Below are positions 48,563-56,949 of a stretch of DNA of 64,000 nt, piece after piece. The stretch's first letter is position 1. Every line of letters begins with the position of its first letter. The notes below the pieces were generated by a model. That model was not told the origin of the DNA, did no database searches, and worked only from the letters and a program-made list of their open reading frames with translations. The position numbers and the translations under genes are program-made. Source of the stretch: Pseudomonadota bacterium (GTDB taxonomy: Bacteria; Pseudomonadota; Gammaproteobacteria; Burkholderiales; Gallionellaceae); the NCBI GenBank assembly GCA_021782365.1, contig JAJXVB010000005.1, forward strand, positions 62,001-126,000, written 5' to 3'.

Positions 48563-48898
48563 GTGATACGCACACTATCCATGATCGCCTTCGCCGCATT
48601 GCTCACCGCCTGCAGTGCGACGAGCTTCACGGTCGGCAGCGACTTCAATGCGGCCTCATTCACCAGCAGGGTCGAACGGGGAGCAACCTCGAAAGACCAG
48701 GTGCGCTCGTGGCTGGGCGAACCCAACGGCACCGGCGTGAGGATCGAAACGGACGGGCAGAGATACGACGAGTGGACTTACTACTACGCCTCTGGAAATT
48801 TCTCGGACGTGTCGGCGACGAAGTTGAAGACGCTGCAGATCAAGTTCGATACGCGCGGCATCGTGCAGGGATACGACTGGTCATTGCCAAAGGAGTGA
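48563..48898 (+). CDS. BamE/SmpA-like lipoprotein
   Basis: A 111-residue lipoprotein from GTG 48563, with AGGAG (48549-48553) upstream. It has a signal sequence ending LLTAC (lipobox Cys) and a small domain with RVERGATSKDQVRSWLGEPNG, like the SmpA/OmlA/BamE fold. BamE itself is part of the beta-barrel assembly machine; whether this is BamE or a paralogue is open. It is followed by the tRNA gene on the other strand. Confidence 0.78.
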   Translation: MIRTLSMIAFAALLTACSATSFTVGSDFNAASFTSRVERGATSKDQVRSWLGEPNGTGVRIETDGQRYDEWTYYYASGNFSDVSATKLKTLQIKFDTRGIVQGYDWSLPKE

Positions 48899-48907
48899 GG
48901 AGTGAGC

Positions 48908-48981
48908 TGGAGCGGGTGAACGGGATCGAACCGTCGTATGCAGCTTGGGAAGCTGCCGTTCTACCATTGAACTACACCCGC
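48908..48981 (-). tRNA. tRNA-Gly (anticodon CCC)
   Basis: A 74-base cloverleaf on the minus strand. The acceptor stem GCGGGTG pairs with CACCCGC, the anticodon arm is GCAGC-TTCCCAA-GCTGC (CCC at positions 34-36), the T arm holds GGTTCGATCC, and CCA is encoded at the 3' end. It reads GGG codons. Confidence 0.93.
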
Positions 48982-49025
48982 GAGCCCGCGCATTCTACGC
49001 GGGTTGCGGGCAATACTCAAATTGC

Positions 49026-49448
49026 TTACTGTATCGACAGGCGCTTTGCGGATGAAGCGATCTTCTTCTTCAGGATCAGCTCGAGGATGCCGTTGTTGTA
49101 CTTGGCCTGGGACTGGGCTTCGTCGACATCCTGGCCCAGCGTAAAGGACCTCGATACCTTGCCGTAACAGCGCTCGCTGCGCAGCACCTTCTCGCCTTCC
49201 TTCACTTCCTTTTCGTTCTTCACTTCCGCGCTGATCGCAACCTGGCTGCCTTCTATGTCGACATGTATGTCTTCCTTCCTTACGCCGGGAATTTCGGCAT
49301 GCACGGTATATGCGCCGTCATCCTCGCTGACATCCAGCTTCATCTGCAATTCGGACGCCCCTTCCATACGGACAGGGCGCATGAAAAAACCCTGAAACAG
49401 GTCGTCAAGCGCATTGTCGACGGTGTTGTAGCGAATCAAGCTTGTCAT
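49026..49448 (-). CDS. hsp20: Small heat-shock protein, Hsp20/alpha-crystallin family
   Basis: A 140-residue chaperone from ATG 49448, with GGAGG five bases ahead. It begins MTSLIRYNTVDNALDDLFQG. The alpha-crystallin domain (about residues 35-130) includes YTVHAEIPGVRKEDIHVDIEG and the closing ANYNNGILEL-type strand (KYNNGILELILKKK). It holds unfolding proteins in a refoldable state. The promoter has a clear sigma-32 signature and the leader carries a stable hairpin. Confidence 0.93.
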   Translation of the reverse strand: MTSLIRYNTVDNALDDLFQGFFMRPVRMEGASELQMKLDVSEDDGAYTVHAEIPGVRKEDIHVDIEGSQVAISAEVKNEKEVKEGEKVLRSERCYGKVSRSFTLGQDVDEAQSQAKYNNGILELILKKKIASSAKRLSIQ

Positions 49449-49478
49449 GATATCCTCCATATTCGAGTTGGTCACAAA

Positions 49479-49492
49479 CCGGCTTGCGCCGG
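49479..49492 (-). promoter_or_regulatory. GNRA-loop hairpin in the hsp20 leader
   Basis: On the transcript strand CCGGC-GCAA-GCCGG forms a five-pair stem with a GNRA tetraloop, about 20 bases before the GGAGG site. Just after it, ATAT-GGAGG-ATAT could hide the ribosome-binding site in a weak hairpin. A thermosensor role is only a possibility. Confidence 0.45.
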
Positions 49493-49503
49493 ACTTGGTT
49501 GCG

Positions 49504-49531
49504 ATATGCGGACGACATGCCTGATTTCAAG
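49504..49531 (-). promoter_or_regulatory. Sigma-32 heat-shock promoter of hsp20
   Basis: On the minus strand CTTGAAA (49531-49525) is followed, after 13 bases, by CCGCATAT (49511-49504). This is a perfect -35 and a seven-of-eight -10 match to CTTGAAA/CCCCATNT. The predicted start is about 50 bases before the hsp20 ATG. Confidence 0.8.
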
Positions 49532-49534
49532 AGG

Positions 49535-49562
49535 CAAAAAAAGGGCGGGTGAAACCCGCCCT
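49535..49562 (-). terminator. Rho-independent terminator after erpA
   Basis: On the minus strand AAGGGCGGG, a short loop, and CCCGCCCTT are followed by a run of T. It lies just past the erpA stop and directly before the hsp20 promoter, insulating the two units. Confidence 0.85.
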
Positions 49563-49582
49563 TCTGATAAATCGAAGACCTG

Positions 49583-49936
49583 TTAGACCGAGAAGGAAGA
49601 ACCGCAGCCGCAGGTCGTTGTCGCATTCGGATTCTTGATCACGAACTGCGCGCCTTCCAGGCCTTCCTGGTAGTCGATCTCGGCACCTGTCAGGTACTGG
49701 AAGCTCATCGGGTCGATCAGAAGCTGAACGCCGTTCTTGTCCAGAACCGTGTCGTCCTCGTTCACCACCTCGTCGAAGGTGAAGCCGTACTGGAAGCCCG
49801 AGCATCCGCCGCCCGTGACGAACACGCGCAGCTTGAGATCCGCATTGCCTTCCTCGTCTATCAGCTGTTTCACCTTGGTCGCGGCGCTATCGGTAAAGAT
49901 CAGCACATCGGCGGTCATTTCATTCATTGCATTCAT
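49583..49936 (-). CDS. erpA: Iron-sulfur cluster insertion protein ErpA
   Basis: A 117-residue A-type carrier. The three cluster Cys are in [11 protein letters not shown] and the C-terminal [24 protein letters not shown] and the long C-terminal motif are those of ErpA rather than IscA. AAGGAG sits ahead of the ATG (49936). It passes 4Fe-4S clusters to essential enzymes. It lies downstream of the bactofilin gene, an arrangement often seen in betaproteobacteria. Confidence 0.93.
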   Translation of the reverse strand: MNAMNEMTADVLIFTDSAATKVKQLIDEEGNADLKLRVFVTGGGCSGFQYGFTFDEVVNEDDTVLDKNGVQLLIDPMSFQYLTGAEIDYQEGLEGAQFVIKNPNATTTCGCGSSFSV

Positions 49937-49954
49937 GTTTTCTCCTTAAATTAA

Positions 49955-50371
49955 CTAGGCATTGCTGGTTTTCAACGCCACCACTTTATCCTGGTCAGCA
50001 GCATTCATGTTGATCAGACGGCCTTCGAGTATCGCGCCCATCTGTATTTCCAGAATCTTGTAGTTCACGTCGCCTGTGACCCTGGCCTTCGCATGAAGTT
50101 CCAGGTACTCGCTGGCGGTCACCTCGCCTCTGATCCCGCCGTTGACGACCAGGTGAGTCACGTTCACCTCTCCGTTCACGCTGCCCTGCTCGCTTATCAC
50201 CAGCGTGCTGGGCTTGCCCGGCTCGGCGATCACGTTGCCATTTATCCTGCCATCGATGCGCATCCCGCCGCTGAAACTGATGTTGCCATCAATCACGGTT
50301 CCTGCGCCGATCAGCGTGTCTATCCTGTTTTGCGGCTTGCTTTGCTTCCTATCGAACAAGGTTCCTCCCAT
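49955..50371 (-). CDS. Bactofilin
   Basis: A 138-residue protein with a DUF583 beta-helix core (about residues 17-120). Repeats are visible in IDGNISFSGGMRIDGRINGN, SVNGEVNVTHLVVNGGIRGEV and ARVTGDVNYKILEI. Bactofilins polymerise into cytoskeletal sheets that guide cell-wall or appendage placement. It follows the DUF6776 gene with a one-base overlap at the start. Confidence 0.93.
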   Translation of the reverse strand: MGGTLFDRKQSKPQNRIDTLIGAGTVIDGNISFSGGMRIDGRINGNVIAEPGKPSTLVISEQGSVNGEVNVTHLVVNGGIRGEVTASEYLELHAKARVTGDVNYKILEIQMGAILEGRLINMNAADQDKVVALKTSNA

Positions 50372-51108
50372 CAGCCAAGGTTTGCGCTCTGGCGCACCCT
50401 GGGCTCCGCCACTCCGCGCTCGTATAGCCTGACCTGAACATTCAGAAGCTGCATATTCTGCGGCAACCTGAAGCTTTTCTCCAAGCGCATATAATACTTG
50501 AAATTCAACTGGAACGGCTCATTCCCGGATTCACTGGAGGGGAATATCTGGGTCATCTTCTTCCCGTTCTGAAGAACGGTCGCGATCAGCTGATAGCTTC
50601 CTGAAAATTCCTTCACGCGCACTCCGCTTTGCACGAGCAGCATGCGAACCCGGTATTCACCCGGCATCCTGTCTTTCTCAAGGCTCAGCCTGTGGATCGC
50701 AAGCTCCCCTTCCTTGCCGTTCGCGGCGGTGAGGTCGCGGAAGAAATTCAGATCTTCCTGAAGCTTCATGTTCTCGTCGTTCAGGTTTTTCATCTGGCGG
50801 GCCGTCTCATCGCTACGCCCCTTATCCATCTGGACCTGCTGCTCGAACTGCGCGACCTTCCTGTTGAGATCGGCATTTTCAGCGCTCAACTGGGCTACCC
50901 TTGCCCGCAAGTCGTCGAGCTCCTGCCGGGTCTTTCCCCTGTCAAAGCCCGCGAGCTCGAGCCCGCTGTTGTAGGCGAACCAGACCAGGGCCAAGGCCGC
51001 GAGCACAAAAGGGATCATCATGCCCCAGCGCACATACCATGCGACATGAGGCCTGACGGACAGGCGGGGAGCGGTTATGCCAAACCTGCGTTTGGCCTTG
51101 CGCAGCAC
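50371..51108 (-). CDS. DUF6776 family membrane protein
   Basis: A 245-residue protein with one membrane segment (about residues 30-50). A long coiled coil (about 57-125, RQELDDLRARVAQLSAENAD) and a C-terminal domain with YRVRMLLVQSGVRVKEFSGS follow. This is the DUF6776 plan. It recurs next to bactofilin and erpA, so a role with the bactofilin in envelope organisation is likely, but none is proven. Confidence 0.82.
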   Translation of the reverse strand: MLRKAKRRFGITAPRLSVRPHVAWYVRWGMMIPFVLAALALVWFAYNSGLELAGFDRGKTRQELDDLRARVAQLSAENADLNRKVAQFEQQVQMDKGRSDETARQMKNLNDENMKLQEDLNFFRDLTAANGKEGELAIHRLSLEKDRMPGEYRVRMLLVQSGVRVKEFSGSYQLIATVLQNGKKMTQIFPSSESGNEPFQLNFKYYMRLEKSFRLPQNMQLLNVQVRLYERGVAEPRVRQSANLG

Positions 51109-51144
51109 CTTAATCGCGGACTCCGGCTTTGCGCATGATAAGAA

Positions 51145-52173
51145 TCAGGGCAGCAGGGGAACGATGTTGAGGGCCGCATCCTCTGCAAATCCGAACATGA
51201 TGTTCATGTTCTGGACGGCCTGCCCTGCAGCGCCCTTGACCAGATTGTCGATCACGGAAAGCACGACGACGGTGTCGCCTCCCTGAGGCCTGTGCAAGGC
51301 GATGCGGCAGCGGTTCGAGCCCCTGACCGTGCGCGTCTCCGGATGGCTTCCCGGAGGCATCACGTCGACGAAGGTCTCGTTTTCATAGCGCTTCTCGAAC
51401 AAGGCCTGCAAGTCCACATCGCGTGTCAGCCTGCCGTAAAGCGTTGCGTGTATGCCCCTGATTAAAGGCGTGAGATGAGGCACGAAGGTAAGTCCGACTT
51501 CGCGGCCGACTATGCCGGAGAGTCCCTGGCGGATCTCGGGAAGGTGCCTGTGGCCCGCGACGCCGTAGGCCTTGAAGTTGTCGCTCGCTTCAGCGAACAG
51601 GGTAGGAATTTCGGCCTTGCGTCCCGCGCCGGAAACGCCGGACTTCGCATCGGCGATGAGCCCGGTTTCTTCTATCACGCCCGCCTCCAGAAGAGGGATG
51701 AAGCCAAGCTGAACCGCTGTCGGATAGCAGCCGGGATTTGCGACCAGACGCGCGGACCTTATCCTGTCGCGGTTGATCTCGGGCAGGCCATACACGGCCT
51801 CTTCGACGAGTTCAGGGCAGGCATGGGTCATGCCATACCACTTCTCCCAGAGTCCGATGTCCCTGATGCGAAAATCCGCCGCGAGATCGATCACCTTCAC
51901 GCCCTGGTCCAGCAGCGCCTTGGTCTGCTGCATCGCGATTCCGTTTGGCGTGGCAAAGAAAACCAGATCGCAGGTCTCGAGATGCGCCTCGTCGGGATGG
52001 ACGAACTGCAAATCCACGAGGCCGCGCAGGCTGGGGAACATCTGGCTGACAGGCGTGCCCGCATCGGCGCGGGAAGTGATCGCGTGCAGCCGCACTTCGG
52101 GATGCAGCGCCAGAAGGCGCAACAGCTCAACCCCCGTATATCCGGTGCCGCCGACTATGCCAACCTTGATCAT
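51145..52173 (-). CDS. argC: N-acetyl-gamma-glutamyl-phosphate reductase
   Basis: A 342-residue enzyme starting [20 protein letters not shown], with the NADP-binding glycine loop. The catalytic Cys is in [14 protein letters not shown] (about residue 148) and the conserved His is in [10 protein letters not shown]. It reduces N-acetylglutamyl phosphate to the semialdehyde in arginine synthesis. Located between rpsI and the DUF6776 gene, all on the minus strand. Confidence 0.95.
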   Translation of the reverse strand: MIKVGIVGGTGYTGVELLRLLALHPEVRLHAITSRADAGTPVSQMFPSLRGLVDLQFVHPDEAHLETCDLVFFATPNGIAMQQTKALLDQGVKVIDLAADFRIRDIGLWEKWYGMTHACPELVEEAVYGLPEINRDRIRSARLVANPGCYPTAVQLGFIPLLEAGVIEETGLIADAKSGVSGAGRKAEIPTLFAEASDNFKAYGVAGHRHLPEIRQGLSGIVGREVGLTFVPHLTPLIRGIHATLYGRLTRDVDLQALFEKRYENETFVDVMPPGSHPETRTVRGSNRCRIALHRPQGGDTVVVLSVIDNLVKGAAGQAVQNMNIMFGFAEDAALNIVPLLP

Positions 52174-52211
52174 TTGAGCTCCCCTTCGAATATCAGACTA
52201 CATGATACAAC

Positions 52212-52233
52212 AAAGCCGCCCGAAGGCGGCTTT
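52212..52233 (-). terminator. Terminator after rplM-rpsI
   Basis: AAAGCCGCC, loop CGAA, GGCGGCTTT is a near-perfect hairpin 28 bases past the rpsI stop. On the minus strand it ends in TTTGTTG. It separates the ribosomal operon from argC. Confidence 0.65.
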
Positions 52234-52260
52234 GCGTGTTTTGTTGCAGACGCCAAAAAA

Positions 52261-52653
52261 TCAGCGCTTGGAGAATTGCTTCCTGCGGCGCGCCTTGCGC
52301 AGACCGACCTTCTTGCGCTCGACTTCGCGTGCATCCCTGGTGACCAGGCCGGCAGCCTTCAGTACAGGCTTGAAGTCCGCGTTGTAGTCGATCAGCGCGC
52401 GAGTGATGCCGTGGCGAACCGCGCCCGCCTGGCCGTTTTCGCCGCCGCCGGTCACGTTCACCATGATGTCGAACTTGCCGAGCGTATCGGTCAGGTTGAG
52501 CGGCTGGCGCACGATCATGCGTCCGGTTTCGCGAGAGAAGAATACGTCCACAGGCTTGTCGTTGACGACGAAATCGCCTTTTCCTGCCTTGATGAACACA
52601 CGTGCCACCGCGCTCTTGCGACGACCTGTGCCGTAGTTATAAGTGACCGCCAT
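52261..52653 (-). CDS. rpsI: 30S ribosomal protein S9
   Basis: A 130-residue protein with [18 protein letters not shown] start ([20 protein letters not shown]) and the basic C-terminus [14 protein letters not shown] that reaches the decoding site. The start follows the rplM stop by two bases, the usual rplM-rpsI operon. Confidence 0.97.
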   Translation of the reverse strand: MAVTYNYGTGRRKSAVARVFIKAGKGDFVVNDKPVDVFFSRETGRMIVRQPLNLTDTLGKFDIMVNVTGGGENGQAGAVRHGITRALIDYNADFKPVLKAAGLVTRDAREVERKKVGLRKARRRKQFSKR

Positions 52654-52655
52654 GA

Positions 52656-53093
52656 TTAAGCCTTCAACAAGTTAATGGGTTTGGGTTGCTGCGCTGCATG
52701 GGGATGCGTCGCACCCGCATAGACCTTCATCTTGCGCAGCATCGCATATCCGAGAGGACCCTTGGGCAGCATGCCCTTGACGGCCTTTTCCAGGATGCGC
52801 GCCGGATGGCGGGCTTGCAGCTTGGTGAAATTGGTCGTGTAAAGGCCGCCGGGATAGCCGGTGTGGCGATGATACAGCTTGGCCTTGGACTTGTTGCCGG
52901 TCACGCGCAGCTTCTCTGCATTGACCACGACGACGAAATCGCCCGTATCCACGTGAGGCGTGTATATAGCCTTGTGCTTGCCGCGCAGCCGCGACGCGAT
53001 TTGTGCAGCCAGACGGCCGAGCACCTGATCTGCGGCATCTACCAAGAGCCAGTCGTGCTGGACTTCGTGTGCCTTAGCGGAAAATGTTTTCAT
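52656..53093 (-). CDS. rplM: 50S ribosomal protein L13
   Basis: A 145-residue protein from ATG 53093, the family start [20 protein letters not shown]; a GTG two codons upstream is possible. [20 protein letters not shown] and [20 protein letters not shown] are the conserved blocks. AGGAAC precedes the start. First gene of the rplM-rpsI pair. Confidence 0.96.
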   Translation of the reverse strand: MKTFSAKAHEVQHDWLLVDAADQVLGRLAAQIASRLRGKHKAIYTPHVDTGDFVVVVNAEKLRVTGNKSKAKLYHRHTGYPGGLYTTNFTKLQARHPARILEKAVKGMLPKGPLGYAMLRKMKVYAGATHPHAAQQPKPINLLKA

Positions 53094-53212
53094 AGCCACT
53101 GTTCCTAAAATTCTGTATTGAAACTTCGAAAGGCGCGAATTCTAGTACAGGGACCCAAGGCTGTCAAACGATTTCATGTTTTCCGACATGGCCCTCATCA
53201 GCATCCAGAAAC

Positions 53213-53229
53213 TGTCGGCAAAGTTTACA
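53213..53229 (+). promoter_or_regulatory. Upstream activator box 1
   Basis: TGTCGGCAAAGTTTACA. It agrees with box 2 at 14 of 17 positions (TGTCGGCA and TTTACA identical). It is about 190 bases upstream of the -24 element, in the range of sigma-54 activator sites. Confidence 0.7.
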
Positions 53230-53326
53230 TTTACCCCATCTATTTGAATTTTCAAATAAAAATTAAAAAACAAAGCCAAAAACCAATGAGAAAGTCCTTT
53301 TTCAGCGGGATACATACCAGCCAAAG

Positions 53327-53343
53327 TGTCGGCATACTTTACA
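53327..53343 (+). promoter_or_regulatory. Upstream activator box 2
   Basis: TGTCGGCATACTTTACA, in the same orientation as box 1 and 114 bases from it. It ends 63 bases before the -24 GG. Probable binding site for PrsR, by inference. Confidence 0.7.
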
Positions 53344-53404
53344 GAAAAATCCAAAAATCTGCGATCTAAAAATTCAACTTATTGATTAATATAATGAAAA
53401 AATA

Positions 53405-53421
53405 CTGGCTCAATTTATGCT
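53405..53421 (+). promoter_or_regulatory. Sigma-54 (-24/-12) promoter of the PEP-CTERM gene
   Basis: CTGGCTCAATTTATGCT has GG (53407-53408) and GC (53419-53420) exactly ten bases apart, matching the YTGGCACGN4TTGCW pattern at its key positions. No good sigma-70 pair is nearby. The transcript would start near 53432. Confidence 0.7.
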
Positions 53422-53548
53422 TGAAAAACAGGCGTAGAAGCAAAATTCCCCGGTTTTTTCATTTCTACAAGGAATGTCCAATTCCTTGCAAGCTGCAATT
53501 CAAGATTTTCTCACTTAAAAGTTCAACTTAATCTTAAGGAGCAATATC

Positions 53549-54223
53549 ATGAAAAAGCTTATGAATAGAAAAACCCTGTCCTGCATTCTGGCTGCCAGCG
53601 CCCTTTTGGCCAGCGGCGCAGCATCCGCCGTCTCCACCTGCACAAGTTTGTCCACCGTTGGCGCATGGGCGGCAGCCGGATCCTGCATTGACGGCGACGG
53701 CGACATGACCTTCACCTATGGCAGCTCGAGCATTCCAAACACTTTGGGAGGATCAGATACAGGTCTAAGCGTGAGTGAATTCGAAATCGGCGGAAACGAT
53801 TATTACAATCTCGGTCTGGACTGGAATAATGGCTATGTACCGGATCCAGCAAATGGCGGAAACCTTGTCTATTCGGTCTCTCCAAATAACAACAACCCCA
53901 AGGTAACGGGCGTGAATTTCGACACCGTGGTCACCCAAGGCAATGGAACAACTACTGCCACTAAGACACTAAAGGACAGCGCCGGCAAAACTTTGTTGAC
54001 CCTGACGAGCACCAACGGGAGCAATGTTCCTGAAACACCTCTGCCTTTTTATACAGGAGATCTGCTGTCAGTGACCGACTATTTTTCCTCTACCAGTGGC
54101 GCCGTCTTCACACATGCCGACAACTCCTTCGTCGTCCCCGAGCCCGGCAGCATCCTGCTCCTGGGCATAGGCCTCACGGCACTGGTTTTCGGCCGCCAGA
54201 AAATGATGATGTATAAAATCTGA
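53549..54223 (+). CDS. PEP-CTERM sorting-signal surface protein
   Basis: A 224-residue exported protein with an N-terminal signal peptide (to about residue 27, SGAASA). The mature region is rich in Asn, Ser, Thr and Gly, with one Cys pair near its start. The C-terminus is a full PEP-CTERM signal: V-P-E-P at 196-199, a hydrophobic helix, then a basic tail (GRQK). Exosortase XrtA cuts such signals and the protein is released or linked at the cell surface. AAGGAGC precedes the ATG. The gene converges on the exopolysaccharide operon. Its mature domain matches no family I know. Confidence 0.9.
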   Translation: MKKLMNRKTLSCILAASALLASGAASAVSTCTSLSTVGAWAAAGSCIDGDGDMTFTYGSSSIPNTLGGSDTGLSVSEFEIGGNDYYNLGLDWNNGYVPDPANGGNLVYSVSPNNNNPKVTGVNFDTVVTQGNGTTTATKTLKDSAGKTLLTLTSTNGSNVPETPLPFYTGDLLSVTDYFSSTSGAVFTHADNSFVVPEPGSILLLGIGLTALVFGRQKMMMYKI

Positions 54224-54244
54224 CAGTTAAAGGCTTGATGAATG

Positions 54245-54265
54245 GGGCGGGAAACCGCCCTTTTT
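54245..54265 (+). terminator. Rho-independent terminator after the PEP-CTERM gene
   Basis: GGGCGG, loop GAAA, CCGCCC, then TTTTT, 22 bases past the stop. Confidence 0.85.
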
Positions 54266-54273
54266 CATGCCCG

Positions 54274-55833
54274 TTAGCCGTTCAGGATTTCGCTCAGAAG
54301 CAGCTTCCTGTCTATCTTTCCGTTCGGGTTGCGCGGAAGGCTTCCGGGATGCCGCCTTATCTCGGATGGCACCATGTATGCCGGAAGGCGCTGCCTGCAT
54401 TCGGCCATCAGAGCCTCGACATCAAGGCCATGATCCGGACGCTCGGCGACGATCACGACGATCGCCTGCCCCAGCACGGGATGTGGCACGCCGACCGCAG
54501 CCACTTCACCCGCCATCTCCGTTGCATAGATCACCTCCTCGACTTCGGTAGGACTCACCCTGTAGCCTGAAGTCTTGATCATCTCGTCCCTGCGGCTGAT
54601 GAAATACAGGAATCCCTCCTCGTCCATCCTCACCGTGTCGCCAGACCAGACAGCCATCTCGGTCATGGTGAGCCCGCCTTCCTGATTGGGGGCAGGCTTG
54701 AAACGCTCCGCAGTCTTCTCGCGATCGTTCCAGTATCCAAGGGAAACCAGCGCCCCGCGATGGACGAGCTCACCGGGTTCTCCGGGCGCGCAGGGGGAGC
54801 CGTCTTCCCTCACCACCATGATCTCAGCATTGGGGATGGCCTTGCCTATCGAATCAGGGCGGCGGTCGACCTCTTCGGGAGGAAGATAGGTCGAGCGGAA
54901 CGCCTCGGTCAGCCCGTACATCAGATAGGGCTTTGCGTTCGGGAATCTCGAACGCAATTCGGCAAGCGTGGTCAGCGGCATCGCGCCGCCGGAATTGGTG
55001 AAATAGCGGATGCTGGATGCGGCAGGCCATTCGAGTTGGGAGAGCTGTATCCAGAGAGGAGGCACTGCCGCAAGACCCGTGATCCCCTCCTTTTCAGCGA
55101 CCCTTGCGATATCTTTCGGCAGAAGATAATTCATCAGCACCGCTGTCGCGCCGACATGAAACGCGGTTGTGAGCTGGCTGAATCCGTAATCGAAGCTCAA
55201 AGGCAGGACCGAGAGGATGCGGTCATCCATCGTGTTGTTCAGATACTGCGCCACGCTCTTCGCCCCCGTCACCATGTTGAGATGCGAGAGCACGACCCCC
55301 TTGGGCTTTCCCGTGCTGCCTGACGTGTAGAGTATCGCCGCCATGTCGGCATTGATCACGCGGTGCTTTTTGCCGCCCTTCCCGATGTCACTTCCCCATC
55401 GATGCAAATTGATCCCGGATAAATCCGGAAGGTCGCCATCGCCCACGACGATCACGGTATGAAGATCGCGGCAATCCTTGAGCGACTCGGAAAGCAGCCT
55501 CAGCCTGTCGGATGAAGTGACGAGGATGCGCACGCTACAATCTTTAAGTATATAAGCCACCTGCTCGGATTTCAGAATGGGATTCACCGGCACGAAGACG
55601 CCGCCAGCGGCCGAAGTCCCGAACATGGCCGTCACGGTTTCGATGCGCTTTTCGAGATAGACCGCGACCCGCTCGGACTTCGCAAGACCGAGACCGATCA
55701 ATGCATCCGCAACGATAGACACCTCCGCCGCAAGCGCACTGTAATCCAGACGCGACTTCTGATAGACGAGCGCCTCCCTGAAAGGGTGTCTCTCTGCGGA
55801 CTCGAATATCAGTTCATGCAATAGCTCAGCCAT
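54274..55833 (-). CDS. Acyl-CoA ligase (AMP-forming), exosortase-A locus type
   Basis: A 519-residue adenylate-forming enzyme. The AMP-binding P-loop YTSGSTGKPKG is at about residues 169-179. SYGLTEAFRSTYLP-type motif (MYGLTEAFRSTYLPPEE) and the C-terminal hinge and Lys region (GYRVSPTEVEEV, NPNGKIDRKLL) are present. It activates a carboxylic acid as acyl-AMP and passes it to CoA or a carrier. Members of this subfamily sit in XrtA/PEP-CTERM exopolysaccharide loci, usually beside an acyl carrier protein, which is not seen here. A 60-base gap separates it from the upstream FemAB-like gene. Confidence 0.86.
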   Translation of the reverse strand: MAELLHELIFESAERHPFREALVYQKSRLDYSALAAEVSIVADALIGLGLAKSERVAVYLEKRIETVTAMFGTSAAGGVFVPVNPILKSEQVAYILKDCSVRILVTSSDRLRLLSESLKDCRDLHTVIVVGDGDLPDLSGINLHRWGSDIGKGGKKHRVINADMAAILYTSGSTGKPKGVVLSHLNMVTGAKSVAQYLNNTMDDRILSVLPLSFDYGFSQLTTAFHVGATAVLMNYLLPKDIARVAEKEGITGLAAVPPLWIQLSQLEWPAASSIRYFTNSGGAMPLTTLAELRSRFPNAKPYLMYGLTEAFRSTYLPPEEVDRRPDSIGKAIPNAEIMVVREDGSPCAPGEPGELVHRGALVSLGYWNDREKTAERFKPAPNQEGGLTMTEMAVWSGDTVRMDEEGFLYFISRRDEMIKTSGYRVSPTEVEEVIYATEMAGEVAAVGVPHPVLGQAIVVIVAERPDHGLDVEALMAECRQRLPAYMVPSEIRRHPGSLPRNPNGKIDRKLLLSEILNG

Positions 55834-55893
55834 GCGGCGCTCTCCTCAGCATTCGAATAAAGCCGGATTTTCTATGGGCAACCCGTTAAGGCA

Positions 55894-56949
55894 TCAATCC
55901 TGTGCTTCTGTATTCCGTGATGGCAGGCTTCGCAAACCTGCACGCATCAACTCCAGAAGCCTGTGCAGGCCCGCCCACCGGCAATAGTTAACGTGATACA
56001 TCATTTTGCTGCTGCTGATCCATTTTGTCTGATAATCCCTGAGCTTTCCATAGAGCTCTATCCTCTGCACGCGTTTCTCACCGTAAAGAAACTCGATTAT
56101 GGCTCTCTTTAGCAGGATGCCCGGCCCAAATGCCCGATAATTCTCATCGAAAGTCGTCTTCAGGAACACCTCGACGCCCCCCACTTCTATGCTCAACTGC
56201 ATTGCGACAACCGCACCCCCGAACCAGTAACGGTATATGAAGCCTTTGCCTTTCCTGCAGAAGTCCTCCAATACGGAAGAATAGAAACGGCCCTGGCTAT
56301 TGCTGCCATGAACGGCGGTGCCTTCCTTGCCCTTCCACCCCATGCTCTCAAGGCGGCCGAATTGCTCGACAGCATCTGAAACAGAGGCGGGATTTGACAT
56401 CGCTTCGAGCCTGGGCTCAATGCCCTGCTCTGCCAACTGCCTAAGACGGCGGTTTACAGACTTTCTCAACTGGGCATCGCGCGAACCCCAATAACCCTGA
56501 TACGAATCTTCCAGAGAGATAATGCCTGTTTCGACGTAATCCATCGTTCTGATGCGGCCTCGATCCGAAGGACGAGGCCACAATTCGGGATCGCGCTGAG
56601 TCAAGGCAAACAGCATAGGGTAACCGGGAAGCGAATCCAGCAAGGTCTGCAGCAGCTCCTCCAGATTGACTTCAGGACTATTCAGCCACAGACCGATCGG
56701 GGCCTGTGCAGGCTGGAATGTTTCCCATACGGCAAAACTCCTCCTGACCAGCACGGCCATCGCAACGGTTTGCGAATCCTTTCTGCAGACAGCCAGTCTC
56801 TCGCTCCCAGCCGCAAATTCCTGCAGCAACGGAGCAACGAACTCAGGGCTGAGAACGGGGCTCGATGCATCCAACAGATTGACGGATTGCCAGGCATCCT
56901 TAAGCGCCGGAAATTCCGCAACAGGATAGAAATCCCATTTGAGGCTCAC
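55894..56949 (-). CDS. FemAB-like GNAT acyltransferase, copy 1
   Basis: A 351-residue protein with the GNAT_acetyltransf_6/FemAB plan. WGSRDAQLRKSVNRRLRQL is at about residue 155, then RFYSSVLEDFCRKGKGFIYR and AFGPGILLKRAIIEFLYG, where CoA or tRNA-linked donors bind. It likely acylates a sugar amine of the exopolysaccharide. The start overlaps the aminotransferase stop by four bases. It differs from the second FemAB-like gene (58106) enough to be a separate enzyme. Confidence 0.82.
   Translation of the reverse strand: MSLKWDFYPVAEFPALKDAWQSVNLLDASSPVLSPEFVAPLLQEFAAGSERLAVCRKDSQTVAMAVLVRRSFAVWETFQPAQAPIGLWLNSPEVNLEELLQTLLDSLPGYPMLFALTQRDPELWPRPSDRGRIRTMDYVETGIISLEDSYQGYWGSRDAQLRKSVNRRLRQLAEQGIEPRLEAMSNPASVSDAVEQFGRLESMGWKGKEGTAVHGSNSQGRFYSSVLEDFCRKGKGFIYRYWFGGAVVAMQLSIEVGGVEVFLKTTFDENYRAFGPGILLKRAIIEFLYGEKRVQRIELYGKLRDYQTKWISSSKMMYHVNYCRWAGLHRLLELMRAGLRSLPSRNTEAQD

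Larger units (their letters stand above)
53094..53548. other. Regulatory region between rplM and the PEP-CTERM gene
   Basis: A 455-base AT-rich stretch with no credible gene. It holds the rplM promoter side, two direct 17-base boxes, an inverted degenerate box (TGTCGGAAAAC on the minus strand, 53188-53178), a sigma-54-type promoter and a leader of about 115 bases. Confidence 0.7.

Noticed and set aside
53118-53369. 83-codon frame in the PEP-CTERM regulatory region
   Set aside because: It contains the 17-base boxes, has no ribosome-binding site, and its Lys/Arg/Gln-rich product matches nothing.
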